Below are positions 33,793 to 43,722 of a stretch of 53,857 bases of DNA, one piece after another (position 1 is the stretch's first letter; each line of letters opens with the position of its first letter). Below the pieces are notes generated by a model. The model saw nothing but the letters and a program-made list of their open reading frames with translations, was not told the origin of the DNA and searched no databases. Made by a program: the position numbers and the translations under genes. Source of the DNA: an uncultured Caryophanales bacterium (lineage in GTDB: Bacteria; Bacillota_I; Bacilli_A; RF39; UBA660); NCBI GenBank assembly GCA_946539445.1, contig CAMNHK010000007.1, forward strand, positions 1 to 53,857, in the 5' to 3' direction.

Positions 33793-35400
33793 ATGAAAAA
33801 TAAACAATTACTATCCATTTTAATTACAATCATCTATACAGGAATTACTTATTATATGTTTTATCCAGCAATCAATATCCATAGTTTAGAATTTTGGATG
33901 TATATCATAAGTATTATACTTGTATTTTCCATTGCTCAAATCCCAAATATGTTAGGAGAAATCGACTATTTATTTTCACGAAGAAAGAGAAAAAAATGTC
34001 CATACTCTGTAAAACCATTCCTAACAATTCCAACAATAATTATAGGAATTATATTGATTAATTTTATCTTATCACCAATCTTTAATGCCAAAGTCTACTA
34101 TAACAGAATTCAAGTAGAAGAGGGAAACTTTGAAGAAGAAGTAAAAGAAGTAGATTTCAATAAATTACCATTGCTAGATCGTAAATCCACGCTAAAAATT
34201 GGAGACAGAACCATGGGACAAATGAGTGAATTGGTCTCACAATTTGAGGTAAGTGATCAATATACACAAATCAATTATCAAAACGAAATTATCCGAGTAA
34301 CACCATTAGAATACAATGGACTAATTAAATGGTTTACCAATCGAAAAAATGGAATCAAAGCCTATATTACAGTAAATTCAACAACTGGATCTGCTCAACT
34401 AGTAAAAATAGAAAAAGGAATGAAATATGCACCATCTGCTTATTACAACGAAAACTTATACAGAAAACTACAAATGAGTTATCCAACCAAAATATTTGAT
34501 AGTGTAAATTTTGAAATCGATAATGAAGGACATCCCTATTGGATTGCTAGTTCTGTTCAATATAAAGGAGTAGGCTTAAGAAGGGAAGTAGAAGGAATTG
34601 TTATATTCGATCCAATTACCGGAAAAAGCAAATTCTACCATGTTGATGAAGTTCCAAGCTGGGTAGACCATGTATATGAAGCAGACTTAATTTTAGAGCA
34701 AGTAGCCGATTGGGGAAAATACAAAAATGGATATTGGAATTCAGTATTTACTCAAAAAGAAGTAGTAGAAACAACCACTGGATATAACTATTTGGCTCAA
34801 GACGATGACATCTATTTATACACGGGAATAACTTCCGTTATTAGTGATGAATCCAATATCGGATTTATCCTAACAAATATGCGTACGAAAGAAACAAAAT
34901 TCTATGGAGTGGCAGGAGCCGAAGAATATTCGGCAATGGACTCAGCAAAAGGTCAAGTCCAACAAATGAAGTACACATCCACCTTCCCATTATTAATAAA
35001 TCTAAATGGTAAGCCAACATACTTAGTATCTCTAAAAGATAATGCCGGACTAGTAAAAATGTATGGTTTTGTCGATGTAGTAGACTATCAAAAAGTAGTG
35101 GTAACCGATAGTTCCAAAGGAATTGAAAAAGCAGCAGAAGCTTATCTAAATGAAGTAGGAGAAGATACAGCAAAAGCAAAATATGAAAAACAAATCATAG
35201 TTTCAGAAATTAAAGACGTAATTATGGATGGAGATACCTATTACTATTTTAAAGATCAAGAAGGGCAAAAATATAAAGTATCCATAAAAGTTGGAAAAGA
35301 CACATTACCATTTTTAAAAGAAGGCGATACTCTAACCATTGCCTATCGCAAAGAGCAAGAAGTAATCAGTGTAACCGAAATTATATCAAATGGAAATTAA
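33793..35400 (+). CDS. Conserved membrane protein with large extracellular domain
   Basis: A 535-residue protein with three N-terminal membrane helices (about 7-25, 34-52, 76-96) and a long extracellular part. The outer region has repeated beta units (ITVNSTTGSAQLVKIEKGMKYAPSAYYNE..., VIFDPITGKSKFYHVDEVPSWVDHVYEAD, ILTNMRTKETKFYGVAGAEEYSAM) that recall PepSY-like modules. Similar large membrane proteins occur in Firmicutes without known function. It is the last gene of the LRR/transglutaminase unit. Confidence 0.78.
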   Translation: MKNKQLLSILITIIYTGITYYMFYPAINIHSLEFWMYIISIILVFSIAQIPNMLGEIDYLFSRRKRKKCPYSVKPFLTIPTIIIGIILINFILSPIFNAKVYYNRIQVEEGNFEEEVKEVDFNKLPLLDRKSTLKIGDRTMGQMSELVSQFEVSDQYTQINYQNEIIRVTPLEYNGLIKWFTNRKNGIKAYITVNSTTGSAQLVKIEKGMKYAPSAYYNENLYRKLQMSYPTKIFDSVNFEIDNEGHPYWIASSVQYKGVGLRREVEGIVIFDPITGKSKFYHVDEVPSWVDHVYEADLILEQVADWGKYKNGYWNSVFTQKEVVETTTGYNYLAQDDDIYLYTGITSVISDESNIGFILTNMRTKETKFYGVAGAEEYSAMDSAKGQVQQMKYTSTFPLLINLNGKPTYLVSLKDNAGLVKMYGFVDVVDYQKVVVTDSSKGIEKAAEAYLNEVGEDTAKAKYEKQIIVSEIKDVIMDGDTYYYFKDQEGQKYKVSIKVGKDTLPFLKEGDTLTIAYRKEQEVISVTEIISNGN

Positions 35401-35477
35401 AAGATACAAAATAGTAAAGAAAACTTGATAGAAAAAAGAAAAGAAAAAATGATACGATAAAAACAGGGAGTGAAAAA

Positions 35478-37715
35478 ATGATCAAGCTAAAAAACGTTTC
35501 AAAATACTACTACAGTAAAGGAGTAGTCGCAACTGGTTTTTCTCATATAAATTTAGAATTAAATATGGGGGAATTTGTTGCCATAACAGGAGAAAGTGGT
35601 TCTGGTAAAACAACTCTTCTAAACGTAATATCTGGCCTAGATACATACGAAGAAGGCGAGATGTACATCAATGGAGAAGAAACCAGTCACTATATTGCGA
35701 AAGACTTTGAAGATTATCGAAGAAAGAATATTGGCAATATTTATCAAAACTTTAACTTAGTAAATAGTTATACGGTATACCAAAATATAGCTCTTGTATT
35801 AATGTTAAATGGAGAAAAAAATATAAAGGAAAGAGTAATAGATTTAATCAAAAAAGTTGATCTATATAAATTCCGTAATACTAAGGTATCCAAACTATCA
35901 GGAGGACAAAAACAAAGAGTAGCCATTGCTAGAGCCTTAGCAAAAGATGTTCCTATTATCATAGCCGATGAACCAACTGGAAACTTAGACAAAAAAAGTG
36001 CCACGAGTGTACTAAAACTATTAAGTGAATTGTCCAAAGAAAAATTAGTCATTATTGTTACTCATAACTATGATCAAATTGAACCATATGTAACTAGAAA
36101 AATAACCATGCATGATGGAAGAATTCTAGAAGATGTAAAGGTAAAGGATTACGAAAAGGGAATCGAATGTGTTCCTGCTAAAACCAAAGGATTATCCATT
36201 GGCAATAAGATTCGATTAGGTCTTAGAAACACTTTTAACATCGTTCCAAAATTCTTATTACTATTAGTAGTTTATTTCTTTGTAGTAGCCGCTTTAATGG
36301 GAGAATATGCTATCTTCCAAAAAGAGGAAACAATTTCCAAAGAAGATGGTATCAATTTTGTTTTTGATACATCAGACTTAACCAGAATTGTAGTAAAAAA
36401 ACAAGATCATTCCGCATTTGATGATACAGAATTAGAGAATTTAAAAGAAAATTCGAAAGTTCGATACATCATTGAAAATGATATACTTCTAGATTCTGAA
36501 GATACTATAAGAGACAAAGAAATGAAATACTGGGTCAATTCAACTTCTCTTCCAATCGAAGTATTTGAAGGAGAATTAGACTATGGAAGAATGCCGGAAA
36601 ATGCTCATGAAGCTATTATGGTAATGAATAAAGATAGTTATTATTTCTATAACGGAAAAGAAGAAGCCATTAATAAAGACTTTTATTATTTGGATCAGAC
36701 AAATGCTGATAATTTTGACGAGAATTTAAAAGTTACCATTGTTGGATTACAATACAATAATGATTTAGATTATGGAAAAACAAAATTATACGTTGAAAAG
36801 GAAATGATTAACAAACTACAATATAAAATACATCAAAGATATAGTAAATTATATGTAAAATTTCAAGGCAAAAAGCATCCAGTATATAGTTATGCTACCA
36901 TGTATCAAATTACCCCTAACACTTCCGTTCCAATGGGAGAGGCATTTATTAGTGAAGATGCAGACTACCAATGTCCAAAATATAATTGTTTATGGAGCAC
37001 TGTCGAAGTAACCAATGAAAATTTATATTTCCAAGAAAGTAAATCATTCCTAGTAAGTAAGAAATACAATCGAAAAAACATTACAGAAATATTATATTTA
37101 CCAGGTTATAATAAAGATAATTATGATTATGAATATAATGGTAGAATTTATGTAAATGATATAGATTATCAATTATTATTTAATAAAGGAACCTATCAAA
37201 TCAGTGTATTTGCCAAAGATAAAGAAAAAATTGATCCATTAGTAAAAGAACTAAATAACAAGGGTTATCAAGCTCTAGCCATCAAAAACACATTAGTACA
37301 AGAAGAAATATTCCGCTATTTACGAATTCTTAAAATGATTTTAACAATTATCCTAGTAATAGCATTATTCTTTATATCGTACTTTATTATAAAAATTATA
37401 TTAAAGAGTAGAAATACGTATTTTTCCATTATCCGTATGTTAGGAGGAACAAAAGCTACAACAAGACAATTACTTACCATTGAATTATTTACCGTTGCCA
37501 ATTTAGCTTTTATACTGTTTGGAAGCCTAATTCTATTCAATCACTTAGGATGGATGGATGTTGGAATTCTAACGGATATTTATGATTATTTCACTCCAAA
37601 GACCTATTTAGCATTATATTTAATAATCATTGGCATGTCGATTATTAGTAGTATGAGATATTCTCGTAAACTATTTAAAGATAGTGTCATGGTTACTATA
37701 AGAGAGGAGGTCTAA
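35478..37715 (+). CDS. Fused ABC ATPase-permease (MacB/FtsX type), first of a pair
   Basis: A 745-residue protein. The N-terminal ABC domain has Walker A (GESGSGKTTL), signature LSGGQKQRVAIARAL, Walker B (IIIADEPTG) and the H-loop (VTHNYD). One membrane helix at about 260-280 is followed by a large extracellular domain and three C-terminal helices (about 615-640, 670-695, 715-735) in the FtsX style, with a MLGGTKATTRQLL elbow. Such proteins move substrates or force across the envelope, or sense antibiotics. It is 2 bases from the second copy, so they probably make a heterodimer. GGAG precedes the ATG. Confidence 0.9.
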   Translation: MIKLKNVSKYYYSKGVVATGFSHINLELNMGEFVAITGESGSGKTTLLNVISGLDTYEEGEMYINGEETSHYIAKDFEDYRRKNIGNIYQNFNLVNSYTVYQNIALVLMLNGEKNIKERVIDLIKKVDLYKFRNTKVSKLSGGQKQRVAIARALAKDVPIIIADEPTGNLDKKSATSVLKLLSELSKEKLVIIVTHNYDQIEPYVTRKITMHDGRILEDVKVKDYEKGIECVPAKTKGLSIGNKIRLGLRNTFNIVPKFLLLLVVYFFVVAALMGEYAIFQKEETISKEDGINFVFDTSDLTRIVVKKQDHSAFDDTELENLKENSKVRYIIENDILLDSEDTIRDKEMKYWVNSTSLPIEVFEGELDYGRMPENAHEAIMVMNKDSYYFYNGKEEAINKDFYYLDQTNADNFDENLKVTIVGLQYNNDLDYGKTKLYVEKEMINKLQYKIHQRYSKLYVKFQGKKHPVYSYATMYQITPNTSVPMGEAFISEDADYQCPKYNCLWSTVEVTNENLYFQESKSFLVSKKYNRKNITEILYLPGYNKDNYDYEYNGRIYVNDIDYQLLFNKGTYQISVFAKDKEKIDPLVKELNNKGYQALAIKNTLVQEEIFRYLRILKMILTIILVIALFFISYFIIKIILKSRNTYFSIIRMLGGTKATTRQLLTIELFTVANLAFILFGSLILFNHLGWMDVGILTDIYDYFTPKTYLALYLIIIGMSIISSMRYSRKLFKDSVMVTIREEV

Positions 37716-37717
37716 GT

Positions 37718-40153
37718 ATGATAAGAATAGAAAAAGTAAATAAATACTTTAACCGTTTCCGTAAAAATCAAAATCATGTCATCAATAACACAAGTCTAAC
37801 ATTAGAAGATACCGGACTAGTAGCATTACTTGGACCATCCGGTTCCGGAAAAACAACTCTCTTAAATGCCATCGGTGGATTAGATAAAATTAATAGTGGA
37901 AAAATATACATCAACAACAAAAAAATATCTGGACATAATATCCATAGAATTGATAAATTAAGAAATTTAAATATAGGATATATCTTTCAAGATTATAAAC
38001 TAGTAGACTATTTATCCGTCTATGATAATATTGCTTTATCTTTAAAAACAATTGGTATTAAAGATAAAAAAGAAATTGATAAAAGAGTAACCTACGTACT
38101 AGAATGTGTCGGAATGTACCGATATCGAAAAAGACCAGCTAGCATGTTATCAGGAGGAGAGAGGCAAAGAGTAGGGATTGCAAGAGCAATCGTAAAAAAT
38201 CCAAATATTATCATAGCCGATGAACCAACAGGAAATCTAGATAGTAAAAACTCATTAGAAATCATGAACATTATAAAGAAAATTAGTGAAGATCGATTAG
38301 TTATCTTAGTAACTCATGAAGTAAACTTGGCAAAATTCTATGCCTCTAGAATCATCGAAATTGAAGATGGAAAAGTAGTCAAAGACTATAAAAATGAACA
38401 AGAAGAAAACCTAGATTATGCAATTGATAATAATATCTATTTAAAAGACCTAGAAAAAGCAAATCATATCAAAGACTTAGGCATGGATATCTATCGAGAT
38501 AAAGATCAAGAATTAAATGTCGAAATCGTCTTAAAAGGAAATAATATCTTTATCAAAAGTAAGAATAATCAAAAAATTGAAGTAGTAGACGATAATACTT
38601 CCATTGAATTCATCAATGACCACTATAAAACAATGGCCAAAAAAGATTTAGAATCTATAAAATTTGATTTTAAAGATAAACTAAAAAATCCAGAAAAACT
38701 ACGTTATTCTTCTATTTTCAATCCAATTACCTTTATAACCAATGGATTTAAAAAAGTACTAGAATATTCTTTCCTTAAGAAAATATTACTAATTGGTTTC
38801 TTTTTATCCGGATTCTTTATTATGATGAGTACCTCTAGAATTGCAGCCAATTTAACCATCCATGATAAAGATTTTGTAGATACCAATAAAAACTATTTAA
38901 AACTTTACACCAATAAATTAAGTGTTGCCCAATACAATGAATATTCTATGCTAGACTCCGTAAACTATATTATACCTGGAGACAGTAAAGTGACATTCAC
39001 TGTAAAAGTAGATGATTATTATCAAACAACATACGTAAATGCCAATATTACAGGATCTCTATCAACCATTAACATGATACAAGAAAAAGATATCAAGTAT
39101 GGAAGAATGCCAGAAAACGCGAAAGAAATTGTAGTAGATGAAATGGTTATAAAAAAATCCATGGATAATATGATGAATACCAATAAAATGATGGGACTAT
39201 CTAAACCAAAAGATTTCTTAAATCGAATTGTCAAACTACCAAATCTTCCAGACTATAGAATAGTAGGAATCTCCGATATCGAAAGTCCTTCCATTTATAC
39301 TTATGATTCAGAATTTACAAATATTTTATATAACAATACCAAAGAAGAAGATATGTATTCAAACTGGGAAGATCAAGAAGCCAATTCCAATGAATTTCAA
39401 GATTACTTATTATTCACATCTAGAGTTGTATTAAAAGAAGGAAGATGGCCAGAAAATGACTATGAAACAATCGTTGACATTTCCAATAAAGAATCCATGA
39501 AATTAAACAAAGAAATATCAAAAAAAATAAATGGTCAAAAATTAATCGTAGTAGGTTATTATGATTCAGAAGAAGAAATTAACAAATATTTAGTCAACTT
39601 TAATATGATCAAAGTATTATTAATCAAGAATTCAAAAAATGCAATGATATATCCAAATAATAAGATTCAAGCATTACAAGACTTTAGAGAGCGAGAATAC
39701 AACATAGAAGACTCCTATGATGCTTCTAAAACAAAATATATGAAAGATAGAGAAGCTGGAACAAAAGTTGCGACTACATCCGCTCTAGTAGTACTAGCTA
39801 TATCTTTAATAGAAATAATCTTAATGTTACGCAGTTCCTTCCTATCAAGAATTAAAGAAGTAGGAATTTATCGTGCCATTGGATTAAAGAAAAAAGATAT
39901 TTATATTATGTTTAGCGGAGAAATAGTGGCAATCACATTATTCGCAAGCCTACCAGGAATCTTAATAAGTGCTTATATTTTCAAACAAATCAGTTTAATA
40001 AAATACTTGCAAAATGAATTTTTAGTAAATCCATTCCTTGTAATATCCGCATGTATCATAGTATTAGTATTTAATTTAATTTGTGGACTATTCCCAGTCT
40101 ATAACACACTTCGAAAAAGACCAGCTCAAATACTTGCTAGAACAGACATTTAG
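37718..40153 (+). CDS. Fused ABC ATPase-permease, second of the pair
   Basis: An 811-residue partner of the preceding protein with the same layout: Walker A (GPSGSGKTTL), signature LSGGERQRVGIARAI, Walker B (IIIADEPTG), then a regulatory stretch rich in charged residues (about 220-325), one helix, a large outer domain and three C-terminal helices with an IYRAIGLKKKDI FtsX elbow. The two are diverged rather than recent duplicates. The gene starts 2 bases after its neighbour. A hairpin follows. The substrate is unknown; LPS-free cell-wall or peptide transport is possible. Confidence 0.9.
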   Translation: MIRIEKVNKYFNRFRKNQNHVINNTSLTLEDTGLVALLGPSGSGKTTLLNAIGGLDKINSGKIYINNKKISGHNIHRIDKLRNLNIGYIFQDYKLVDYLSVYDNIALSLKTIGIKDKKEIDKRVTYVLECVGMYRYRKRPASMLSGGERQRVGIARAIVKNPNIIIADEPTGNLDSKNSLEIMNIIKKISEDRLVILVTHEVNLAKFYASRIIEIEDGKVVKDYKNEQEENLDYAIDNNIYLKDLEKANHIKDLGMDIYRDKDQELNVEIVLKGNNIFIKSKNNQKIEVVDDNTSIEFINDHYKTMAKKDLESIKFDFKDKLKNPEKLRYSSIFNPITFITNGFKKVLEYSFLKKILLIGFFLSGFFIMMSTSRIAANLTIHDKDFVDTNKNYLKLYTNKLSVAQYNEYSMLDSVNYIIPGDSKVTFTVKVDDYYQTTYVNANITGSLSTINMIQEKDIKYGRMPENAKEIVVDEMVIKKSMDNMMNTNKMMGLSKPKDFLNRIVKLPNLPDYRIVGISDIESPSIYTYDSEFTNILYNNTKEEDMYSNWEDQEANSNEFQDYLLFTSRVVLKEGRWPENDYETIVDISNKESMKLNKEISKKINGQKLIVVGYYDSEEEINKYLVNFNMIKVLLIKNSKNAMIYPNNKIQALQDFREREYNIEDSYDASKTKYMKDREAGTKVATTSALVVLAISLIEIILMLRSSFLSRIKEVGIYRAIGLKKKDIYIMFSGEIVAITLFASLPGILISAYIFKQISLIKYLQNEFLVNPFLVISACIIVLVFNLICGLFPVYNTLRKRPAQILARTDI

Positions 40154-40168
40154 TCTGTTCTTTTTTTT
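40139..40168 (+). terminator. Intrinsic terminator of the ABC pair
   Basis: AGAACAGAC (40139-40147), loop ATTTA holding part of the TAG stop, GTCTGTTCT (40153-40161), T-tract. Confidence 0.92.
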
Positions 40169-40175
40169 CATAACA

Positions 40176-40204
40176 TTGATATTTTACGAAGAATAGAGTA
40201 CAAT
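40176..40204 (+). promoter_or_regulatory. Promoter of the acyl-CoA-ligase-like gene
   Basis: TTGATA (40176-40181), 17 bases, TACAAT (40199-40204), 30 bases before the ATG. Confidence 0.75.
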
Positions 40205-40234
40205 AGAATAGATAAGTAAAATGGAGGAGAATAT

Positions 40235-41980
40235 ATGAGATTATTCAAAGACATATGGACAAAATTATTTAAAAAGCATCGTAATGAACCATGGTTAGAT
40301 TATTATTCTAGAGAAGAAAGAAGTATTAAATTTACTACGAAGTCCATTTACAATTATATGGTTGATGAAGTAGGGGAAGATAAAGACTTTATTGCCTTAA
40401 ACTATTTTGAAAATAGAATTAGTTACAATGAATTTTTTGAAAATATTAATATATGTGCTAGAGCTCTAAGAAGTTATGGAGTAAAAGAAGGAGATATCGT
40501 AACGATATGCATGCCCAATATGCCAGAAGCTATCTATGCCTTCTATGCCTGTAATAAAATAGGGGCAATTGCGGATATGGTTCACCCTTTGAGTAGTACA
40601 GAACAAATTAAGTTTTATTTAAAAGAAAGCAAAAGTAGATTCCTATTCCTAGTAGATTTTGACTACGAAAAATTTGAAAAAGTATTAGAAGAAACATTAG
40701 TATATAAAACAATATTGGTATCTCCAAAAGAAAGCATGCCACTAGGATTAAGTATTGGATATGCTCTAACACGAGGAATCAAAACCAAAAGACCTAGAAT
40801 GAATGATTCTGATTATATGTCATGGAAAGAGTTTATGGCAAAAGGAATTGCCTACAATAAAGAATATAAAGCAAATGTAAAAAAAGAAGATGTAGCCTTA
40901 ATATTACACAGTGGAGGAACAACGGGAACTCCGAAAGGAATCATGATATCAAACTACAGTTTTAATGCCTTAGCTCAACAATCAGGAGTCAACGTAATAG
41001 ATGTTCGTCCAAAAGACAAAATTGTTACCATTCTACCAATATTTCACGGGTTTGGATTAGGAGTATGTGTACACACCCCTCTATGTTTAAAAGTAGAGAC
41101 TATACTAATGCCAGAATATGAAGCCAACCGATTCTATAAAATATGGAAAAATGATCGCCCTCACGTTATTTTAGGAGTCCCAACCCTATGGGAAGGAATG
41201 ATGAGCAACAAAAAATTTGATAATGTTGATATGTCACAATTAAAATACATCGTGAGTGGAGGAGATTACTTATCAGTAGCAGCTGAAACAAAAATAAATG
41301 AATTTTTGCATAAACATGGAGCTCACGTAAACATCGCCAAAGGATACGGAATGACAGAATCTGTAGCAGCAACAGCCTATACCTTTCCAGGAACAAACGA
41401 ACCAGGAAGTATTGGAATTCCAATGGTTGGAAATAGTTACAAGATTTGTAATCCTGAAACCATGGAAGAATTAAAAATTGGGGAAGAAGGCGAAATCTGT
41501 GTCAATGGTCCAACCTTAATGACAGGATATTTAAACAATCCAAAAGAAACAAAACAAATGCTAAGAAAACACAAAGATGGAAAAATATGGTTGCATACAG
41601 GAGATATTGGATACATCTCCAGCAACGGAGTAGTATACTATACTCAAAGATTAAAAAGAATGATCGTAGTTTCAGGATTTAATGTATATCCAAGCATGAT
41701 AGAAGAAGTATTAGAAGGTCATGAGGCCGTAAAAAAAGCCTGTGTCATTGGAGTACCACATCCATATAAAATGCATGTACCAAAAGCATTTATCATACTA
41801 AATGATGGATATAAAGAAACAAGCAAACTAAAAAAGGAATTGAAAGAATTATGTAAAAATAAATTGGCTGTCTTTTCCGTTCCAAAAGAAATTGAAATTC
41901 GTAAAGAATTGCCAAAAACACTTTATAGCAAAATTGATTATAAAAAACTAGAAAAAGAAGAACAAGAAAAAGGAAAATAA
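40235..41980 (+). CDS. AMP-forming acyl-CoA synthetase-like enzyme (ANL superfamily)
   Basis: A 581-residue adenylate-forming enzyme. Motif A3 is HSGGTTGTPKG (225-235); other landmarks are KGYGMTES, GEICVNGPTLMTGYLN, WLHTGDIGYI and the hinge RLKRMIVVSGFNVYP, with a C-terminal lysine in KTLYSKIDYKKL near the usual catalytic position. It should activate a carboxylic acid, probably a fatty acid, as acyl-AMP and then a thioester. It is flanked by its own promoter and terminator, so no pathway partner can be inferred. GGAGGAG lies before the start. Confidence 0.92.
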   Translation: MRLFKDIWTKLFKKHRNEPWLDYYSREERSIKFTTKSIYNYMVDEVGEDKDFIALNYFENRISYNEFFENINICARALRSYGVKEGDIVTICMPNMPEAIYAFYACNKIGAIADMVHPLSSTEQIKFYLKESKSRFLFLVDFDYEKFEKVLEETLVYKTILVSPKESMPLGLSIGYALTRGIKTKRPRMNDSDYMSWKEFMAKGIAYNKEYKANVKKEDVALILHSGGTTGTPKGIMISNYSFNALAQQSGVNVIDVRPKDKIVTILPIFHGFGLGVCVHTPLCLKVETILMPEYEANRFYKIWKNDRPHVILGVPTLWEGMMSNKKFDNVDMSQLKYIVSGGDYLSVAAETKINEFLHKHGAHVNIAKGYGMTESVAATAYTFPGTNEPGSIGIPMVGNSYKICNPETMEELKIGEEGEICVNGPTLMTGYLNNPKETKQMLRKHKDGKIWLHTGDIGYISSNGVVYYTQRLKRMIVVSGFNVYPSMIEEVLEGHEAVKKACVIGVPHPYKMHVPKAFIILNDGYKETSKLKKELKELCKNKLAVFSVPKEIEIRKELPKTLYSKIDYKKLEKEEQEKGK

Positions 41981-41992
41981 TTTCCTTTTTTA
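41967..41992 (+). terminator. Intrinsic terminator containing the stop codon
   Basis: AAAAAGGAAA (41967-41976), loop ATAA holding the TAA stop, TTTCCTTTTT (41981-41990), T. Confidence 0.88.
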
Positions 41993-42100
41993 TTGTATAA
42001 TATAGTATATGCAACCGAAAATATACATAATTTCCAATTAAAATACATAGAAAGCAACCAGAAATTAATGTAAAATTTAAGTTACAAAAGAGGTGAAAAT

Positions 42101-43711
42101 ATGAAATTCGGAGACAAATTAATTCAATTGAGAAAAAAGAATGGACTATCTCAAGAAGAATTAGCCGAAAAACTAGGAGTTTCGAGACAAAGTGTTAGTA
42201 AATGGGAAAGCAATAACACATATCCAGAAACCGACAAAATAGTCCAAATCTGTAATTTATTTGATTGTTCAATGGATGATCTTATAAATGATAAAGTAGT
42301 AGATCTGGATCAAACACTACGGAAAAACAAAAATAACTTTAATGAAGCAATGGATTCATTCCTTGAGTTTGTCACAAAAACAGTAGAAATGTTTTCCAGT
42401 ATGACATTTTTAAGTGGGTTAAAATGTATTTTTGAATTATTCCTAATAGGTTTAGCATTATTCTTATCAGGAAAACTCATTTGTTTTTTAGCGGCTCATA
42501 TCGTTGCAAACTTATTTCAATTTTTAAATTATCAAACAGTAAAACAGATAGAAAACATTTTAATGAATATCCTATACTTAATTTGGTTTATTGGTTCAAT
42601 CATCGTAATGATTCATACCTTTAAAATTCGTTATTTAAATTATTTCATCAAAGAAAAGAAAGAAATAAAAGAGGATGAAAAAGGAGAAAGGGAAGAAAAA
42701 AATGAGAAAAAAGAAAAAAACGAACCACGAATAGTCATAAGAGATGAAAAAGATAAACCTTTTGCATTTTTAAAGATATTATCAAAAATCATGATTTTCT
42801 GTGTAAAAGTAGTTGTATCCTTTATGCTTTTAGGAATAACAATTGCGACAATCTGTATAGTAATTACTGGCGCCATATCAGCTGCCTTAATTCCTTATAA
42901 TATGATATTCTTAGGATCCACTTTAGCAATCATAGGATGCCTATTGTTCATGACAATCTTACTCATAATAGGAATCTATTTTATTATTCATAAAAATGTT
43001 AAATGGACAGCAATTTTAATAATGTTCTTCTCAGCTATCTTAGCATTAGGAATAGGGGCAGGAATTGGCTTTATTTCACTAAAAGATTTAACATTCATAG
43101 AAGAGAGTAAATTAGCAACCGAAGAAAAGTCATTAACAGTTAATTATGAAGACAATATGGTTATTGAAAGTGGTACAGGATTAAGTAGCATTTATTACTA
43201 CCATATCGATAATACAATTCCTGAAAACCAAATAAAGATAACAAAAGAAACCTACCCAAAAAACGAATTATATTACTATAATCATCACATGGATCAAATG
43301 AACGATATCGTAATCTATACAAGATTCAACGGCGAATACAAGGAAATCATTGAAGATATATTAAAAGATTTAAAAGAAAAAAAGATTTATATGGATTATG
43401 GAAATTATGATACCGATTATCCAATTACAATAACAGCCAATGAAAAAACGATCAACCAGTTAATTGAAAACGCCAAGAAATTATATTTGATAGAAGTAGT
43501 AGAAGAAAATGGAGAGAAAACAGTCTATTTCCGAGACTATAAAGTGTATTTCCCATACGGAGTTGAAGGATATTATGATGCTAGAAAAGACGAATTGCAT
43601 ATCGAAGAATATGAGGATGACTATAGTTGTATCCGCTCTATAACCGAAACCGAGTGGGGAGATAAAATAATCTTTTCTTGTAAATATCAAATAGAAGAAG
43701 ACGACGAATAG
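42101..43711 (+). CDS. Membrane protein with N-terminal XRE-type HTH
   Basis: A 536-residue one-component regulator-like protein. Residues 1-65 are a Cro/C1-type HTH (LIQLRKKNGLSQEELAEKLGVSRQSVSKWESNNTYPE). It is followed by two membrane segments (about 105-130, 150-170), a highly charged linker (about 185-215), three more helices (230-345) and a C-terminal extracellular domain with acidic, beta-rich sequence. The layout resembles membrane-bound HTH regulators of Firmicutes that couple an outside signal to transcription. Ribosome-binding site GAGGTG and a -10-like TAAAAT at 42071-42076 support the start. Confidence 0.85.
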   Translation: MKFGDKLIQLRKKNGLSQEELAEKLGVSRQSVSKWESNNTYPETDKIVQICNLFDCSMDDLINDKVVDLDQTLRKNKNNFNEAMDSFLEFVTKTVEMFSSMTFLSGLKCIFELFLIGLALFLSGKLICFLAAHIVANLFQFLNYQTVKQIENILMNILYLIWFIGSIIVMIHTFKIRYLNYFIKEKKEIKEDEKGEREEKNEKKEKNEPRIVIRDEKDKPFAFLKILSKIMIFCVKVVVSFMLLGITIATICIVITGAISAALIPYNMIFLGSTLAIIGCLLFMTILLIIGIYFIIHKNVKWTAILIMFFSAILALGIGAGIGFISLKDLTFIEESKLATEEKSLTVNYEDNMVIESGTGLSSIYYYHIDNTIPENQIKITKETYPKNELYYYNHHMDQMNDIVIYTRFNGEYKEIIEDILKDLKEKKIYMDYGNYDTDYPITITANEKTINQLIENAKKLYLIEVVEENGEKTVYFRDYKVYFPYGVEGYYDARKDELHIEEYEDDYSCIRSITETEWGDKIIFSCKYQIEEDDE

Positions 43712-43722
43712 CGTCTTTTTTT
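43698..43722. terminator. Terminator between convergent genes
   Basis: AAGACG (43698-43703), loop ACGAATAG with the TAG stop of the HTH gene, CGTCTT (43712-43717), T-tract. Confidence 0.75.
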
